The notes below the pieces were generated by a model. The model saw only the letters and a list, made by a program, of their open reading frames with translations. It was not told the DNA's origin and made no database searches. Both the position numbers and the translations under genes were made by a program. DNA of 64,000 nt from Kribbella sandramycini (GTDB taxonomy: Bacteria; Actinomycetota; Actinomycetes; Propionibacteriales; Kribbellaceae), in the NCBI RefSeq assembly GCF_013131805.1, contig NZ_JABJRC010000003.1, forward strand, positions 744,001 to 808,000, written 5' to 3'. How positions within the stretch are numbered: the stretch's first letter is position 1; every line of letters begins with the position of its first letter. Shown piece by piece: positions 51,614 to 60,184 of the stretch.

Positions 51614-52329
51614 ACGTCGTCCTTGGTCTCGCGGGGTGCGGCGCGCCGCGCCACGCGGGCGGCGAAGACTCCGGCGCCGAAGCCGTTGTCGATGTTGACG
51701 ACGGTGACCCCCGGCGCGCAGGAGTTGAGCATGCCGAGCAGCGCCGCGACCCCGCCGAAGGAGGCGCCGTACCCGACCGAAGTGGGGACGGCGATCAGCG
51801 GTACGCCGACCAGCCCGCCGACCACACTCGGCAGCGCGCCCTCCATCCCGGCCACCACGATCAGGCAGTCCGCCGCGTCGAGCCGCTCGCGGACGCCGAG
51901 GATCCGGTGCAACCCGGCCACCCCGACGTCGGTGATCACCTCGACGTTCGCCCCGAACACCCGGGCCGTCGTCGCCGCTTCGGCCGCGACCGGGGCGTCC
52001 GACGTACCGGCCGCGACGACGGCGACCGTTCCGCGCAGGGCGGGCGGCGTACCGAGGACCGCCGTCCGGCCGACCGGGTCGACCACGGCGGCGGATAGCG
52101 CGGCCGCGACCGCCTCCTGCGCCTCGACGGTCAGCCGGGTTGCGAGGACGGCGTTGCCGGGGTGCGTGGCGTGCAGCGTGCGGAGCAGTTCGACGACCTG
52201 CTCCGGCGTCTTGCCGGCGCCGTACACCACCTCGGCGTCGCCGGTACGCTCCAGCCGATCGGTGTCGAGCCGCGCGTAGCCGAGATCGTGGATACCCGGC
52301 TGGGGACCTTGGTCAGGCAAATGGGTCAC
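51610..52329 (-). CDS. larB: Pyridinium-3,5-biscarboxylate synthase LarB
   Basis: 239 residues. Carboxylates and hydrolyses nicotinic acid adenine dinucleotide as the first step of nickel-pincer cofactor synthesis. AIR-carboxylase-like C-terminal domain: VVAAGTSDAPVAAEAATTA, GMEGALPSVVGGLVGVPLIAVPTSVGYG (in part), and LNSCAPGVTVVNIDNGFGAG (whole). Coupled to larC. larE and a client enzyme such as larA are not in the window. Confidence 0.95.
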   Translation of the reverse strand: MTHLPDQGPQPGIHDLGYARLDTDRLERTGDAEVVYGAGKTPEQVVELLRTLHATHPGNAVLATRLTVEAQEAVAAALSAAVVDPVGRTAVLGTPPALRGTVAVVAAGTSDAPVAAEAATTARVFGANVEVITDVGVAGLHRILGVRERLDAADCLIVVAGMEGALPSVVGGLVGVPLIAVPTSVGYGASFGGVAALLGMLNSCAPGVTVVNIDNGFGAGVFAARVARRAAPRETKDDV

Positions 52330-52439
52330 GTCGTGAATCTACGTCGGACCCGCCGCGGACGCCGATTCCACCCGTCCGCACACACGCTCCGCAACCACCT
52401 GAGTACTCAACAAATACCCGATGCTTTAGGCTGCCGTGC

Positions 52440-52925
52440 GTGTCTTCGACGTTAGCCGGTGTGTTCGGGATCGCCGCCCTCTTCGTGGCGGTGCTCGCCC
52501 TCGTGTTCGCCATCCAGGCGCACCGCGACCGAACCGCCCCGTCGGCCGCCCCCGCCGCCCCCACCCCGGCCCCCGAGCCCGACCCGCAGCCCGAACCCAA
52601 ACCCGGCACGGTCAAATCCGAGCTCCGGCGCCTCACCAAGGACATCGACACCACCCGCGGCGCCCTCCGCGACACCATCCAGCATCTCGCCATCGTCCGC
52701 TACGACGCCTTCGGCGACACCGGCGGCAAACTCTCCTGGTCCCTCGCCCTCCTCGACGACCACGGCGACGGCGTCGTCCTCACCTCCATCAACTCCCGCG
52801 CCGACGCCCGCACCTACGCCAAAGAAGTCCGCACCTTCACCAGCGAGTCCAAACTCTCCCCCGAAGAAGAAGAAGCCCTGGAAACCCTCCGCAAAGAAGC
52901 CACCCCGACCGACCCCCTCCTGTAG
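52440..52925 (+). CDS. DUF4446 family membrane-anchored protein
   Basis: 161 residues. One N-terminal helix (about 7-25, GIAALFVAVLALVFAIQAH), a Pro/Ala-rich linker, then the DUF4446 domain with HLAIVRYDAFGDTGGKLSWS, SLALLDDHGDGVVLTSINSR and KLSPEEEEAL. Function unknown. GTG 52440 gives the natural N-terminus; the frame is open further upstream into larB's opposite strand. Codons are extremely C-ending. Confidence 0.88.
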   Translation: MSSTLAGVFGIAALFVAVLALVFAIQAHRDRTAPSAAPAAPTPAPEPDPQPEPKPGTVKSELRRLTKDIDTTRGALRDTIQHLAIVRYDAFGDTGGKLSWSLALLDDHGDGVVLTSINSRADARTYAKEVRTFTSESKLSPEEEEALETLRKEATPTDPLL

Positions 52926-52936
52926 TTACCGGGGGT

Positions 52937-54529
52937 TCAGCGGCGGTTGGGGACTCGGGTTACGAGGGCGGCGGGTTCTACTTCGGCGGTCAGGGAGCGG
53001 CCGGGGCCGATGGGGTCGCCGTCGAGTTGGCGTTGGACGGCGTCGGCGGCGGTGATGGCTACTTTGCGGGCGGTGAAGCGTTCCAGGTACATGTCGGCGC
53101 GGTTGGTGCGGGTGACGAGGCGCCAGACGACGATGGGCCATTGGGTGACGCGGCGGGGGGCGATGACGACGACATCGAGGAGGCCGTCGTCGGGCCGGGC
53201 GTCGGGGAGGAGGGGGATGTTGGCCTGCAGCATGCCGACGTTGCCGATGACGACGGTGCGGACGCGGCGTTCGATCGTCAGGTCGTCGTCGAAGGTGATG
53301 CGGACGCGGACCGAGGGGTGGTTGATGTTGCGGGCGGTCGAAACGAGGTAGGCGGGCCAGCCGATCTGCGCCTTCAGGACCGGGGGCGCGCCGGAGATGA
53401 TCGCGGCGTCCAGCCCGAGCCCGGCCATGACGGCGAACCGGTCGGTGTCGAGCTCGTCGCCGCGCACCGACACCAGATCGATCCGCCGATCGCGCCCCTC
53501 CAGGATCCGCTCCAGCGCGTCGTCCAGATCGAGCGGGATGTGCAGGTTACGAGCGAGCAGATTCCCCGTGCCGGCCGGAATGACCCCGACCGGGATGCCG
53601 GTGTGCGCGAGCGCCGCGCAGACCACCCGGACCGTCCCGTCCCCGCCCGCGACCAGCACCAGATCCGACTCGTACTCGATCGCCCGCTTGGCCATCGCGT
53701 TCCCCGAGTCGTCCTCCCGGGTCTCCAGCCAGAGCGGGTCGTCGTACCCGCGCAGCTCCAGCGCCCGCGTCACCTTCCGCCGGAACGCCACCCCGTCCCC
53801 GACCTTGATCGGGTTCACGATCACCGCGGCCCGCGGCGGTCGGGCGATCTCCTCCGGTGAGGACGGCGTCCGCCGACGCCGCCGCCGCAACCCCGGCCGC
53901 AGCCCGAACCCGATGGACGTCGCGGTCAGGATCGCCAGCCCCAGCGCCCACCCGCCGAGCACATCCGACACGTAATGCACGTTCAGCGCGATCCGATCCG
54001 CCGAGGCGATCCAGACCACCACGATCACCGGCAGCAGCACCAGCAGCCGGAACCGCCGCCGCCAGCCCCGCACCGATGGCAGGACGACGCCGAGCGCACC
54101 CGCCATCACGAAGGCCGCCGTCGCGTGCCCCGACACGAACGACCACCCGTCGGTCGCGACGAGCATCTCCTCCGGCCGCGCCCGGGTGAAGATGAACTTG
54201 ACCGCCTGGACCAGCCCGAGCTCGGCCCCCGCCGTGACCAGCAGCCAGACCGTCAGCAACCGCGCCCGCCGATGCCACAGGTACGCGGCGACGATCAGAA
54301 TCACCGCCCGGTTCGCCCACGGCAGCACGACCGCGCCGACAACCTCCCAGAAGTCGACGACCTGCGGATGTGTGGCCCCGTACGCCGCCGCCCGGGCGGC
54401 CACCGAGGCGTCCCACTGCTGCAATGGCGGCCACCCGTCGAAGACCAGCAGCGTGATCACGGTGAACGGCAGCGCACCCAGGACGACCGTGATCACACGG
54501 CCGATCGCACTGGGTGGATGGTGGTTCAT
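52937..54529 (-). CDS. PAP2 phosphatase - diacylglycerol/lipid kinase fusion
   Basis: 530 residues. The N-terminal half is a membrane PAP2 phosphatase with KFIFTRARP, SFVSGHATAAFVMAG and NVHYVSDVLGGW giving the three phosphatase motifs. The C-terminal half is a DAGK/sphingosine-kinase-like domain with VIVNPIK, VAGGDGTVRVV and VIPAGTGNLLARNL. A protein holding a lipid phosphatase and a lipid kinase may interconvert phosphatidate and diacylglycerol or act on an undecaprenyl/phosphoinositol lipid. ATG 54529 preferred; GTG 54604 possible. Confidence 0.87.
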   Translation of the reverse strand: MNHHPPSAIGRVITVVLGALPFTVITLLVFDGWPPLQQWDASVAARAAAYGATHPQVVDFWEVVGAVVLPWANRAVILIVAAYLWHRRARLLTVWLLVTAGAELGLVQAVKFIFTRARPEEMLVATDGWSFVSGHATAAFVMAGALGVVLPSVRGWRRRFRLLVLLPVIVVVWIASADRIALNVHYVSDVLGGWALGLAILTATSIGFGLRPGLRRRRRRTPSSPEEIARPPRAAVIVNPIKVGDGVAFRRKVTRALELRGYDDPLWLETREDDSGNAMAKRAIEYESDLVLVAGGDGTVRVVCAALAHTGIPVGVIPAGTGNLLARNLHIPLDLDDALERILEGRDRRIDLVSVRGDELDTDRFAVMAGLGLDAAIISGAPPVLKAQIGWPAYLVSTARNINHPSVRVRITFDDDLTIERRVRTVVIGNVGMLQANIPLLPDARPDDGLLDVVVIAPRRVTQWPIVVWRLVTRTNRADMYLERFTARKVAITAADAVQRQLDGDPIGPGRSLTAEVEPAALVTRVPNRR

Positions 54530-54623
54530 CGCCCGCTCGGATCCCCCTCGGTAGACACGTGCACCCACCACATCATCCCCAATTGACTTCGCCCCTTCAG
54601 ACACGCCCCGATACCCTCAGGGT

Positions 54624-55898
54624 GTGATTGACGCGAAACTGCTCCGTGAGACCCCTGACGTCGTACGTGCCGCCCTGACCAAGCGCGGCGAGAGTACCGA
54701 CCTGGTCGACCAGATTCTGGTCGCCGACAGCGAGCGTCGATCGTCCATCTCCGCCTTCGAGGCGCTCCGGGCCGAGCAGAAGTCGCTCGGCAAGCAGGTC
54801 GCCCAGGCCAACGGCGACGAGCGCGCCGCGCTGCTGGAGCGGACCAAGACCCTGGCCGCCGAGGTGAAGGCCACCGAGGCCGCGGCCAACGACGCCGGCC
54901 GCCGGTACGACGAGCTCGCGGGCGCCCTGCCGAACCTGGTCTCCGACGAGGCCCCGGTCGGCGGCGAGGCCGACTTCACCCTGGTCGAGACCGTCGGCAA
55001 ACCGCGCGACTTCGCGGCCGAGGGGTTCGAGCCCCGCGACCACCTCGAGCTGGGCGAGCTGCTCGGTGCGATCGACATGGAGCGCGGCGCGAAGATCTCG
55101 GGCTCGCGGTTCTACTTCCTCAAGGGCGTCGGCATGCTGCTGCAGCTCGGCATGCTGCAGCTGGCCGTCCAGCAGGCGGTGGAGAACGGCTTCACCCCGA
55201 TGATCACGCCGACCCTGGTCAAACCCGAGGTGATGGGCGGCACGGGCTACCTGAGCGCGCACGACGACGTCTACCGCCTCGACGACCCGGAGCTCTACCT
55301 GACCGGTACGTCGGAGGTCGCCCTGGCCGGCTATCACATGGACGAGATCCTCGACCTGTCCGCCGGCCCGCTGCGGTACGCCGGCTGGTCGTCCTGCTAC
55401 CGCAAGGAGGCCGGCTCGCACGGTAAGGACACCCGCGGGATCATCCGCGTCCACCAGTTCGACAAGGTCGAGATGTTCTCGTACTGCACGCTCGAGGACG
55501 CCGCCGCGGAGCATCTGCGGCTGCTGGACTGGGAGAAGCAGATGCTCGACAAGATGGAGCTGAGCTACCGGGTGATCGACACCGCGACGGGCGATCTGGG
55601 CGTCTCGGCGTACCGGAAGTTCGACTGCGAGGCCTGGGTGCCGACCCAGGGCGCGTACCGCGAGCTCACCTCGACGTCGAACTGCATCGACTTCCAGGCC
55701 CGCCGGCTGAACATCCGGCACCGGGACGCCGATGGCAAGACGCAGCCGGTCGCGACGCTGAACGGGACGCTGGCGACCACGCGCTGGATCGTCGCGATCC
55801 TGGAGACGCACCAACTGGCCGACGGTTCGGTCCGGGTGCCGACGGCCCTGCAGCCGTACGTCGGCGGCCGCGAGGTCCTCGAGCCGGTCAACAGATGA
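54624..55898 (+). CDS. serS: Serine-tRNA ligase
   Basis: 424 residues. N-terminal coiled-coil arm (about 28-105) that holds the tRNA long variable arm, then the class II core: motif 1 near [17 protein letters not shown], motif 2 [21 protein letters not shown] (in part), [12 protein letters not shown], and motif 3 [19 protein letters not shown] start at 54624. No T-box is visible. Its stop overlaps the following HAD gene by 4 bp. Confidence 0.97.
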   Translation: MIDAKLLRETPDVVRAALTKRGESTDLVDQILVADSERRSSISAFEALRAEQKSLGKQVAQANGDERAALLERTKTLAAEVKATEAAANDAGRRYDELAGALPNLVSDEAPVGGEADFTLVETVGKPRDFAAEGFEPRDHLELGELLGAIDMERGAKISGSRFYFLKGVGMLLQLGMLQLAVQQAVENGFTPMITPTLVKPEVMGGTGYLSAHDDVYRLDDPELYLTGTSEVALAGYHMDEILDLSAGPLRYAGWSSCYRKEAGSHGKDTRGIIRVHQFDKVEMFSYCTLEDAAAEHLRLLDWEKQMLDKMELSYRVIDTATGDLGVSAYRKFDCEAWVPTQGAYRELTSTSNCIDFQARRLNIRHRDADGKTQPVATLNGTLATTRWIVAILETHQLADGSVRVPTALQPYVGGREVLEPVNR

Positions 55899-56704
55899 GC
55901 GAACGACCGCAGGCGACCCCCTTCCGCCCGACAGCGGTTGCCCTCGACATCGACGGCACGCTGATCGATCACGACGAAGGCCTGTCGCCTGCGGTCGTGG
56001 ACGCCGTCCGCCGGGCCGCGGCCCAGGTGCCGGTGATCCTGGCCACCGGCCGAGCCTGGTCCACCACCAAACCGGTGGCCGAGCGGTTCGGCCTGCCGGC
56101 CGGCGGTTTGGTTGTCGTGAGCAACGGTGCCCGCACGCTCCAGTACCCGGACGGCGACGTCCTGGACGAGCGCACCTTCGACCCGCGCACGGTGATCGCC
56201 TCCGTCCGCGAGCACGCGCCGAACGCGCGAATGGCGGTCGAGGAGCACGACGGGACGTACCTGGTCACCGCGCCCTTTCCGGACGGCGATCTGGGGCGGC
56301 ACGCAACGATCCGGGTGGTGTCCGACGCGGAGCTTGCGCCGGAACCCGTGACCAGGTTGATCATTCGGGACCCGGAGCAGTCCGAAGCGGACTTCGTCGT
56401 CCTGGCCGAGCGCCTCGGTCTGCACGGGGTCGGCTACTTCGTCGGCTGGACGGCGTGGCTCGACATCGCGCCCGAGGGCGTGGACAAGTCGACCGGGTTG
56501 AAGGTCGCGCTGGCCCAGTACGGCCTGGACGCGTCCGGTCTGCTCGCGATCGGGGACGGTCGCAACGACATCGAGATGTTGCGGTACGCCGGCCACGGGG
56601 TCGCGATGGGCGCGGCGCCCGACGAGGTGAAGTCGGCCGCCGACGAGGTGACGAAATCGGTCTCGGACGACGGCGTCGCCGCTGTCCTCAACCGCTGGTT
56701 CTGA
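55895..56704 (+). CDS. HAD superfamily hydrolase, Cof-type
   Basis: 269 residues. Motif [13 protein letters not shown], motif [11 protein letters not shown], and motif [13 protein letters not shown], with the large C2 cap typical of Cof/YbiV sugar-phosphatases. Coupled to serS (ATGA). Substrate unknown. A strong terminator follows about 100 bp downstream. Confidence 0.92.
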   Translation: MSERPQATPFRPTAVALDIDGTLIDHDEGLSPAVVDAVRRAAAQVPVILATGRAWSTTKPVAERFGLPAGGLVVVSNGARTLQYPDGDVLDERTFDPRTVIASVREHAPNARMAVEEHDGTYLVTAPFPDGDLGRHATIRVVSDAELAPEPVTRLIIRDPEQSEADFVVLAERLGLHGVGYFVGWTAWLDIAPEGVDKSTGLKVALAQYGLDASGLLAIGDGRNDIEMLRYAGHGVAMGAAPDEVKSAADEVTKSVSDDGVAAVLNRWF

Positions 56705-56800
56705 TCGCCAGGCCATTCTTCAACAGTGGTCTAGTTCTGAGTAGACCTTTCGATCAGGACGAAAAGGATTGACAGCGACAAAACTTGCCACTAGCAACCA

Positions 56801-56842
56801 AAAGGCCCGGAACCCCTGCCTACGCAGGGATTCCGGGCCTTT
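56801..56842 (+). terminator. Intrinsic terminator of serS-HAD, also faces whiB-like gene
   Basis: AAAGGCCCGGAA pairs perfectly with TTCCGGGCCTTT over 12 bp, with an inner CCCTGC/GCAGGG stem. A-rich and T-rich flanks on both sides make it bidirectional between convergent genes. Confidence 0.9.
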
Positions 56843-56883
56843 GCGCTGAGTGGTCGACAGTCCGCTGGCGGGCCGAAGGTCGA

Positions 56884-57513
56884 TCAGGCGACGCGGCTGC
56901 CGCCCCGGCGGGGCTGACAGGGCTGAACATCGACGACGGTCTCGAAGGCATCCAGAACCGCGCTCACCTCGGGCCGCGGCCGCGGCGTCTTGGCTGCCGG
57001 GCTCTGCCCGCGACGAGCCCGCCGCAGGTGTCTCTTGACAGTCGACAAGGAGCATCCGAGCCGCATGGCAAGGGATTCCAGGCTGTCGTTCGGGTACTGA
57101 CCGCGCAGGCGCAGCACCTCTTCGTGACTGACTGGACGGCGCGTGCCCCGCGCGCCGGCGAGCTGGTCGAAGTCGTCGGCCTGGACCTCGACGTCGAGCA
57201 GGTTCCGCATCGAACGGCGTTGTGCAGCAGTGGTTCCGGCGACGAAACCGCTCACATCGTGCTCGGCGACGGCGCTGTACAGGCAGTCGGTGAACAGCGG
57301 ACACGAAGCACACAAGGCCTTTGCGTCCCGCACGAGCTGTTCGTAACGCTCCCGCGTCCGGCGTGTGGCCGAGGCGGGCGGCGGCTCTTCCATCAGGCGG
57401 TGCTGGAAAATATCCGACCGGGCGATACATCCGGTCATGGCCCCATCCGTGCTGGAAGATGTGTCGACAGCCGCTCGAGAGCGTTCCGTGAGATTGGCGC
57501 TGTTGACGGTCAT
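56884..57513 (-). CDS. WhiB-like iron-sulfur regulator with C-terminal helix-turn-helix
   Basis: 209 residues, about twice the usual Wbl length. Cysteines 29, 68, 71 and 77 give the CxxC-x5-C core (CASCPLFTDC), but the first Cys is 38 residues away rather than the common 14-22. The G[VI]WGG turn is replaced by GFVAG. Residues about 130-167 add a helix-turn-helix (VSHEEVLRLRGQYPNDSLES onward) and the tail is basic and Pro-rich. GGGGAG lies 6 bp before ATG 57513. Probably a redox- or NO-responsive transcription factor. Confidence 0.85.
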   Translation of the reverse strand: MTVNSANLTERSRAAVDTSSSTDGAMTGCIARSDIFQHRLMEEPPPASATRRTRERYEQLVRDAKALCASCPLFTDCLYSAVAEHDVSGFVAGTTAAQRRSMRNLLDVEVQADDFDQLAGARGTRRPVSHEEVLRLRGQYPNDSLESLAMRLGCSLSTVKRHLRRARRGQSPAAKTPRPRPEVSAVLDAFETVVDVQPCQPRRGGSRVA

Positions 57514-57586
57514 CAAGGCTCCCCAAGTATCCGGACTCACGTGAACGAGCGATGAACGACGCTCGCGCACACGGATCCACTAGCTG

Positions 57587-57814
57587 ATGGACCGACGAAC
57601 TGTTGCCGACCCACCCTGTCGTCCCGATGACGGGACAGACCGATCCATAACTGTTGACGTCGCTGCTGAGGATTTGGTTGCAGCCAAATCCGCATCAATT
57701 TGCGGACGTTCTCGTCTGCTGGGTTCGCTGATGGGCTGTCTCAGTCGTGCTGATCCAGAACAGGCCTACGACGCGATCGAATCGCAGCTGGTTCCCCACC
57801 AGACCACCGCATGA
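57587..57814 (+). CDS. Doubtful small ORF, 75 residues
   Basis: ATG-initiated frame in the low-GC leader region. No ribosome site precedes it, no family resemblance is seen, and part of it coincides with strong hairpins. The last third (SRADPEQAYDAIESQL) looks more protein-like. I consider it more likely non-coding than coding. Confidence 0.2.
   Translation: MDRRTVADPPCRPDDGTDRSITVDVAAEDLVAAKSASICGRSRLLGSLMGCLSRADPEQAYDAIESQLVPHQTTA
57670..57706. promoter_or_regulatory. Mutually exclusive hairpins in the whiB-like leader
   Basis: GGATTTGG-TTGCAG-CCAAATCC (57670-57691) and TCCGCA-TCAATT-TGCGGA (57689-57706) are both perfect and share three bases, so only one can fold at a time. Confidence 0.5.
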
Positions 57815-57953
57815 AATCACGCGTTGCCCAACCTGCGCAGGGGAACTTGCTGCCTTTGCAGCATGTTGCCGTAACGGTCTGGTGACGTTGTCAAAAACTC
57901 AATCAGATTGATCAGAATCCTCTGAAGACGAACGTCACAGCTACGGTAGGCGG

Positions 57954-58760
57954 GTGACTGGACACCGCCGCCCGCCGCGCCTGATCGCCACCGACCTGGA
58001 TGGAACCCTGGTCCGCAGTGACGGCTCGGTCGCGGACCGGACGCGCGCCGCCGTGACCGCTGCGCAACACCAGGGAAGTGTTTTCGTGATGGTCACCGCA
58101 CGGCCACCTCGCTGGCTGCACGACCTGTCCGACCTGGTCGGCGATCACGGAATCGCAATAGTTGCCAACGGCTCCATTTTGTACGACGTCGGTCGGCAGA
58201 CCGTGATCCGGACCAGGCTGATCGACCCGGCCGTCCTGCTCGAAGTGGCGCAGGCGATCCGGGCGGCGATTCCCGAGGTGGAGTTCGCGATCGAGCGATC
58301 GAACCGTTACGGACAGGAGCCGCACTACCAGAACCACTGGCCCCGGCCCGAGAACACGTTGATCGCCGAGCTGGAGGTCCTGCTGGCAGAACCGGCCGCC
58401 AAACTCCTCGTACGGCACCCCAGCTGGCATTCCGACGAGTTGTTGACCCGAGTGACCGCTGTGGTCGGCGAACGCGTCAGCGCCAGCCACAGCGGCGGCA
58501 CGAGCCTGGTGGAGATCGCCGCGGCCGGAGTCTCCAAGGCGGCCATGCTGGCCGACTTCTGCGCCGAGCTCGACATCCCGGCCGCGGACACGATCGCTTT
58601 CGGTGATTCCCTCAACGATCTCCCGATGCTCGCCTGGGCCGGCACCGGGTACGCCGTCGGTAACGCGCACCCCGACGTCCTCGCGGCCGCGGATGCGATC
58701 TGCCCGACGAACGACGAGGACGGCGTCGCCGCCGTCCTCGAGGAGTTGTTCGAGCTTTAG
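57954..58760 (+). CDS. HAD superfamily hydrolase, Cof-type
   Basis: 268 residues. Motif I IATDLDGTLVRSDG, motif II MVTARPPRW, motif IV AFGDSLNDLPML, with a C2 cap between. Second Cof-type phosphatase in 2 kb but clearly different from the serS-linked one. GTG start at 57954. Its TAG stop is the first three bases of an 18-bp inverted repeat. Confidence 0.92.
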   Translation: MTGHRRPPRLIATDLDGTLVRSDGSVADRTRAAVTAAQHQGSVFVMVTARPPRWLHDLSDLVGDHGIAIVANGSILYDVGRQTVIRTRLIDPAVLLEVAQAIRAAIPEVEFAIERSNRYGQEPHYQNHWPRPENTLIAELEVLLAEPAAKLLVRHPSWHSDELLTRVTAVVGERVSASHSGGTSLVEIAAAGVSKAAMLADFCAELDIPAADTIAFGDSLNDLPMLAWAGTGYAVGNAHPDVLAAADAICPTNDEDGVAAVLEELFEL

Positions 58761-58829
58761 GGCGTGTCTCCTGATCCCCCGCCTACTGCGCTGTACTCGG
58801 CACGGCGCGGAATCAGGAGACACGCCCTA
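58758..58829. repeat. 18-bp terminal inverted repeat spanning both stop codons
   Basis: TAGGGCGTGTCTCCTGAT (58758-58775) and its exact reverse complement (58812-58829) enclose a 36-bp centre. The left TAG is the stop of the HAD gene; the right CTA is the stop of the minus-strand bpa gene. Works as a bidirectional terminator and has the form of a miniature transposon-like element. Confidence 0.75.
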
Positions 58830-59429
58830 GAGGTACATGCCCCCGCTGCCCGGACCGTCGGTGTTACCGGCCTGGGGCCCGTCCGGGAGCTGGCCCTCCA
58901 TGGGCAGCTGCTGGCCGCCGGGGAGCGCGCGGCGCATCTGCTCCAGCTGCTGGCGTGCGGCCATCTGCTGGGCGAACAGGGCCGTCTGGATGCCGTGGAA
59001 CAGGCCTTCGAGCCAACCGACCAGCTGGGCCTGCGCGATCCGCAGCTCGGCGTCCGTCGGCGTGCTGTCGTCGGTGAAGTCGAGGCTGAGGCGCTCCAGC
59101 TCCTCGACCAGCTCCGGCGCGAGCCCGCTCTCCAGCTCCTTGATCGACGCCTCGTGGATCGCGCGCAGCCGCTGCCGGGAGGCCTCGTCGAGCGGCGCCG
59201 ACTTCACCTCTTCGAGTAGCTGGCGGATCATGTTCGCCACCCGCATCACCTTGGCCGGCTGCTCGACCAGCTCGGTGACCGAGCGCGGCTCGTCGTCGTG
59301 GTCGTCGTCCGAGCGCGGCGGGCCCTCGACGGCCATCCCGTCCGGCCCGACGATCAGCACCTTGCCGTCCTCGGTCCGCGCCCCGGTCATCGGGATCCCC
59401 TGACCCTGGCCCTCGTTGCTCTCGCTCAT
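58827..59429 (-). CDS. bpa: Bacterial proteasome activator (Bpa/PafE)
   Basis: 200 residues. Central four-helix region (about 48-165) with SVTELVEQPAKVMRVANMIRQLLEEV (in part), then AQLVGWLEGLFHGIQTALFAQQ; disordered ends. The C-terminus GGMYL corresponds to the GQYL tail that docks into the 20S proteasome alpha ring in mycobacterial Bpa. It forms an ATP-independent ring that feeds unfolded proteins to the proteasome. No proteasome genes are in the window, but its presence implies them. Confidence 0.88.
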   Translation of the reverse strand: MSESNEGQGQGIPMTGARTEDGKVLIVGPDGMAVEGPPRSDDDHDDEPRSVTELVEQPAKVMRVANMIRQLLEEVKSAPLDEASRQRLRAIHEASIKELESGLAPELVEELERLSLDFTDDSTPTDAELRIAQAQLVGWLEGLFHGIQTALFAQQMAARQQLEQMRRALPGGQQLPMEGQLPDGPQAGNTDGPGSGGMYL

Positions 59430-59460
59430 TGGCCCATCCTAGGACCCTCTGTCGCGACGG

Positions 59461-59991
59461 CTAGGGCGTACGGGCCCGATGCCGGCGGACTGCGTCCCGG
59501 TTCGCGCAGGCGGGGCTGCAGTAGCGCTGACGGCCGGTTCGGGACAGGTCGGCGTACACGTTGTCGCAGCCGTCGGTAGCGCAGCGGCCGAGCCGGGTGA
59601 TGCCGCGACCGGCCAGGTGCAGCGCGGTGCCGGTGCTGATCAGCGTGGCGACCAGGCGGCCGACCGGCACGTTGTCCGGCCGGTAGTGCATGTGCCAGCC
59701 GTCGCCGGCGTGGTTGGTCAGCCGAGGATGTTCGGTGTACTTCGCCAGCATCGCGTTGGTCAGATCGACCCGAGTTTGCTCGTCATCGGCGTCGACCACG
59801 GCCAGCCACTCGTCGAGCGCAACCCGGACCGCCGCCAGATCCGCCGCCGTCACCCGTCGCTCGCGCACCAGCCTGCTCTCGACGCCGCTCTCCTCGCACC
59901 GCTCGGCGAGCTCGTCCGGCGTCGTGGCCGGTCGAGTGACCAGGTTGACCGCGAGCAGGACGGCGTCCGCACCGTAAGGGTTGAGATGCAT
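59461..59991 (-). CDS. CGNR zinc-finger (ABATE domain) regulator
   Basis: 176 residues. N-terminal ABATE-like domain (LNPYGADAVLLAVNLVTRPATTPDELAERC, in part) and C-terminal zinc finger CATDGCDNVYADLSRTGRQRYC (in part) followed by SPACANRDAVRRHRART, where the CGNR tetrad reads CANR. Likely a stress-responsive transcription factor. ATG 59991 lies at one edge of a small palindrome. Confidence 0.88.
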   Translation of the reverse strand: MHLNPYGADAVLLAVNLVTRPATTPDELAERCEESGVESRLVRERRVTAADLAAVRVALDEWLAVVDADDEQTRVDLTNAMLAKYTEHPRLTNHAGDGWHMHYRPDNVPVGRLVATLISTGTALHLAGRGITRLGRCATDGCDNVYADLSRTGRQRYCSPACANRDAVRRHRARTP

Positions 59992-60001
59992 AATGCCATT
60001 A
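59991..60001. promoter_or_regulatory. Palindrome at the CGNR gene start
   Basis: TAATG-C-CATTA, perfect 5-bp arms, touching the CGNR start codon and 15 bp upstream of the divergent small gene. Candidate operator for autoregulation. Confidence 0.4.
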
Positions 60002-60016
60002 CAGCACGATGGCGCC

Positions 60017-60184
60017 ATGACAGCCCAGAGCGAACTCCACCGGCACCGCTGGACCGCGGTCTCCGCCCACCAGGTCAGCGAGGGCCTGGTCGTCTACCAG
60101 CGGTGTGCTTGTGGCCACTGGAGAGTCACAAGCACACCGCCGTACCCCGTCGCCTACCCCGAGGTCGCCCACATCGCGAGCTAG
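60017..60184 (+). CDS. Small protein with CxC motif, 55 residues
   Basis: MTAQSELHRHRWTAVSAHQV, then RCACGHWRVTS and a Pro/Tyr tail. The CAC pair plus several His could bind a metal. Divergent from the CGNR gene with 25 bp between start codons, and it overlaps the convergent FtsX-like gene by 4 bp. No family recognised; codon use fits a real gene. Confidence 0.55.
   Translation: MTAQSELHRHRWTAVSAHQVSEGLVVYQRCACGHWRVTSTPPYPVAYPEVAHIAS

Larger units (their letters stand above)
57514..57953. other. 440-bp intergenic region with structured leader
   Basis: Gap between the divergent whiB-like and HAD genes. It is visibly less GC-rich than its neighbours. Two overlapping hairpins lie at 57670-57706, and another TGCTGC-CTTT-GCAGCA hairpin at 57848-57863. 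A TTGACA-like -35 element for the minus strand is at 57889-57894. A short open frame (57587-57814) has no ribosome site and is listed separately. Confidence 0.5.
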
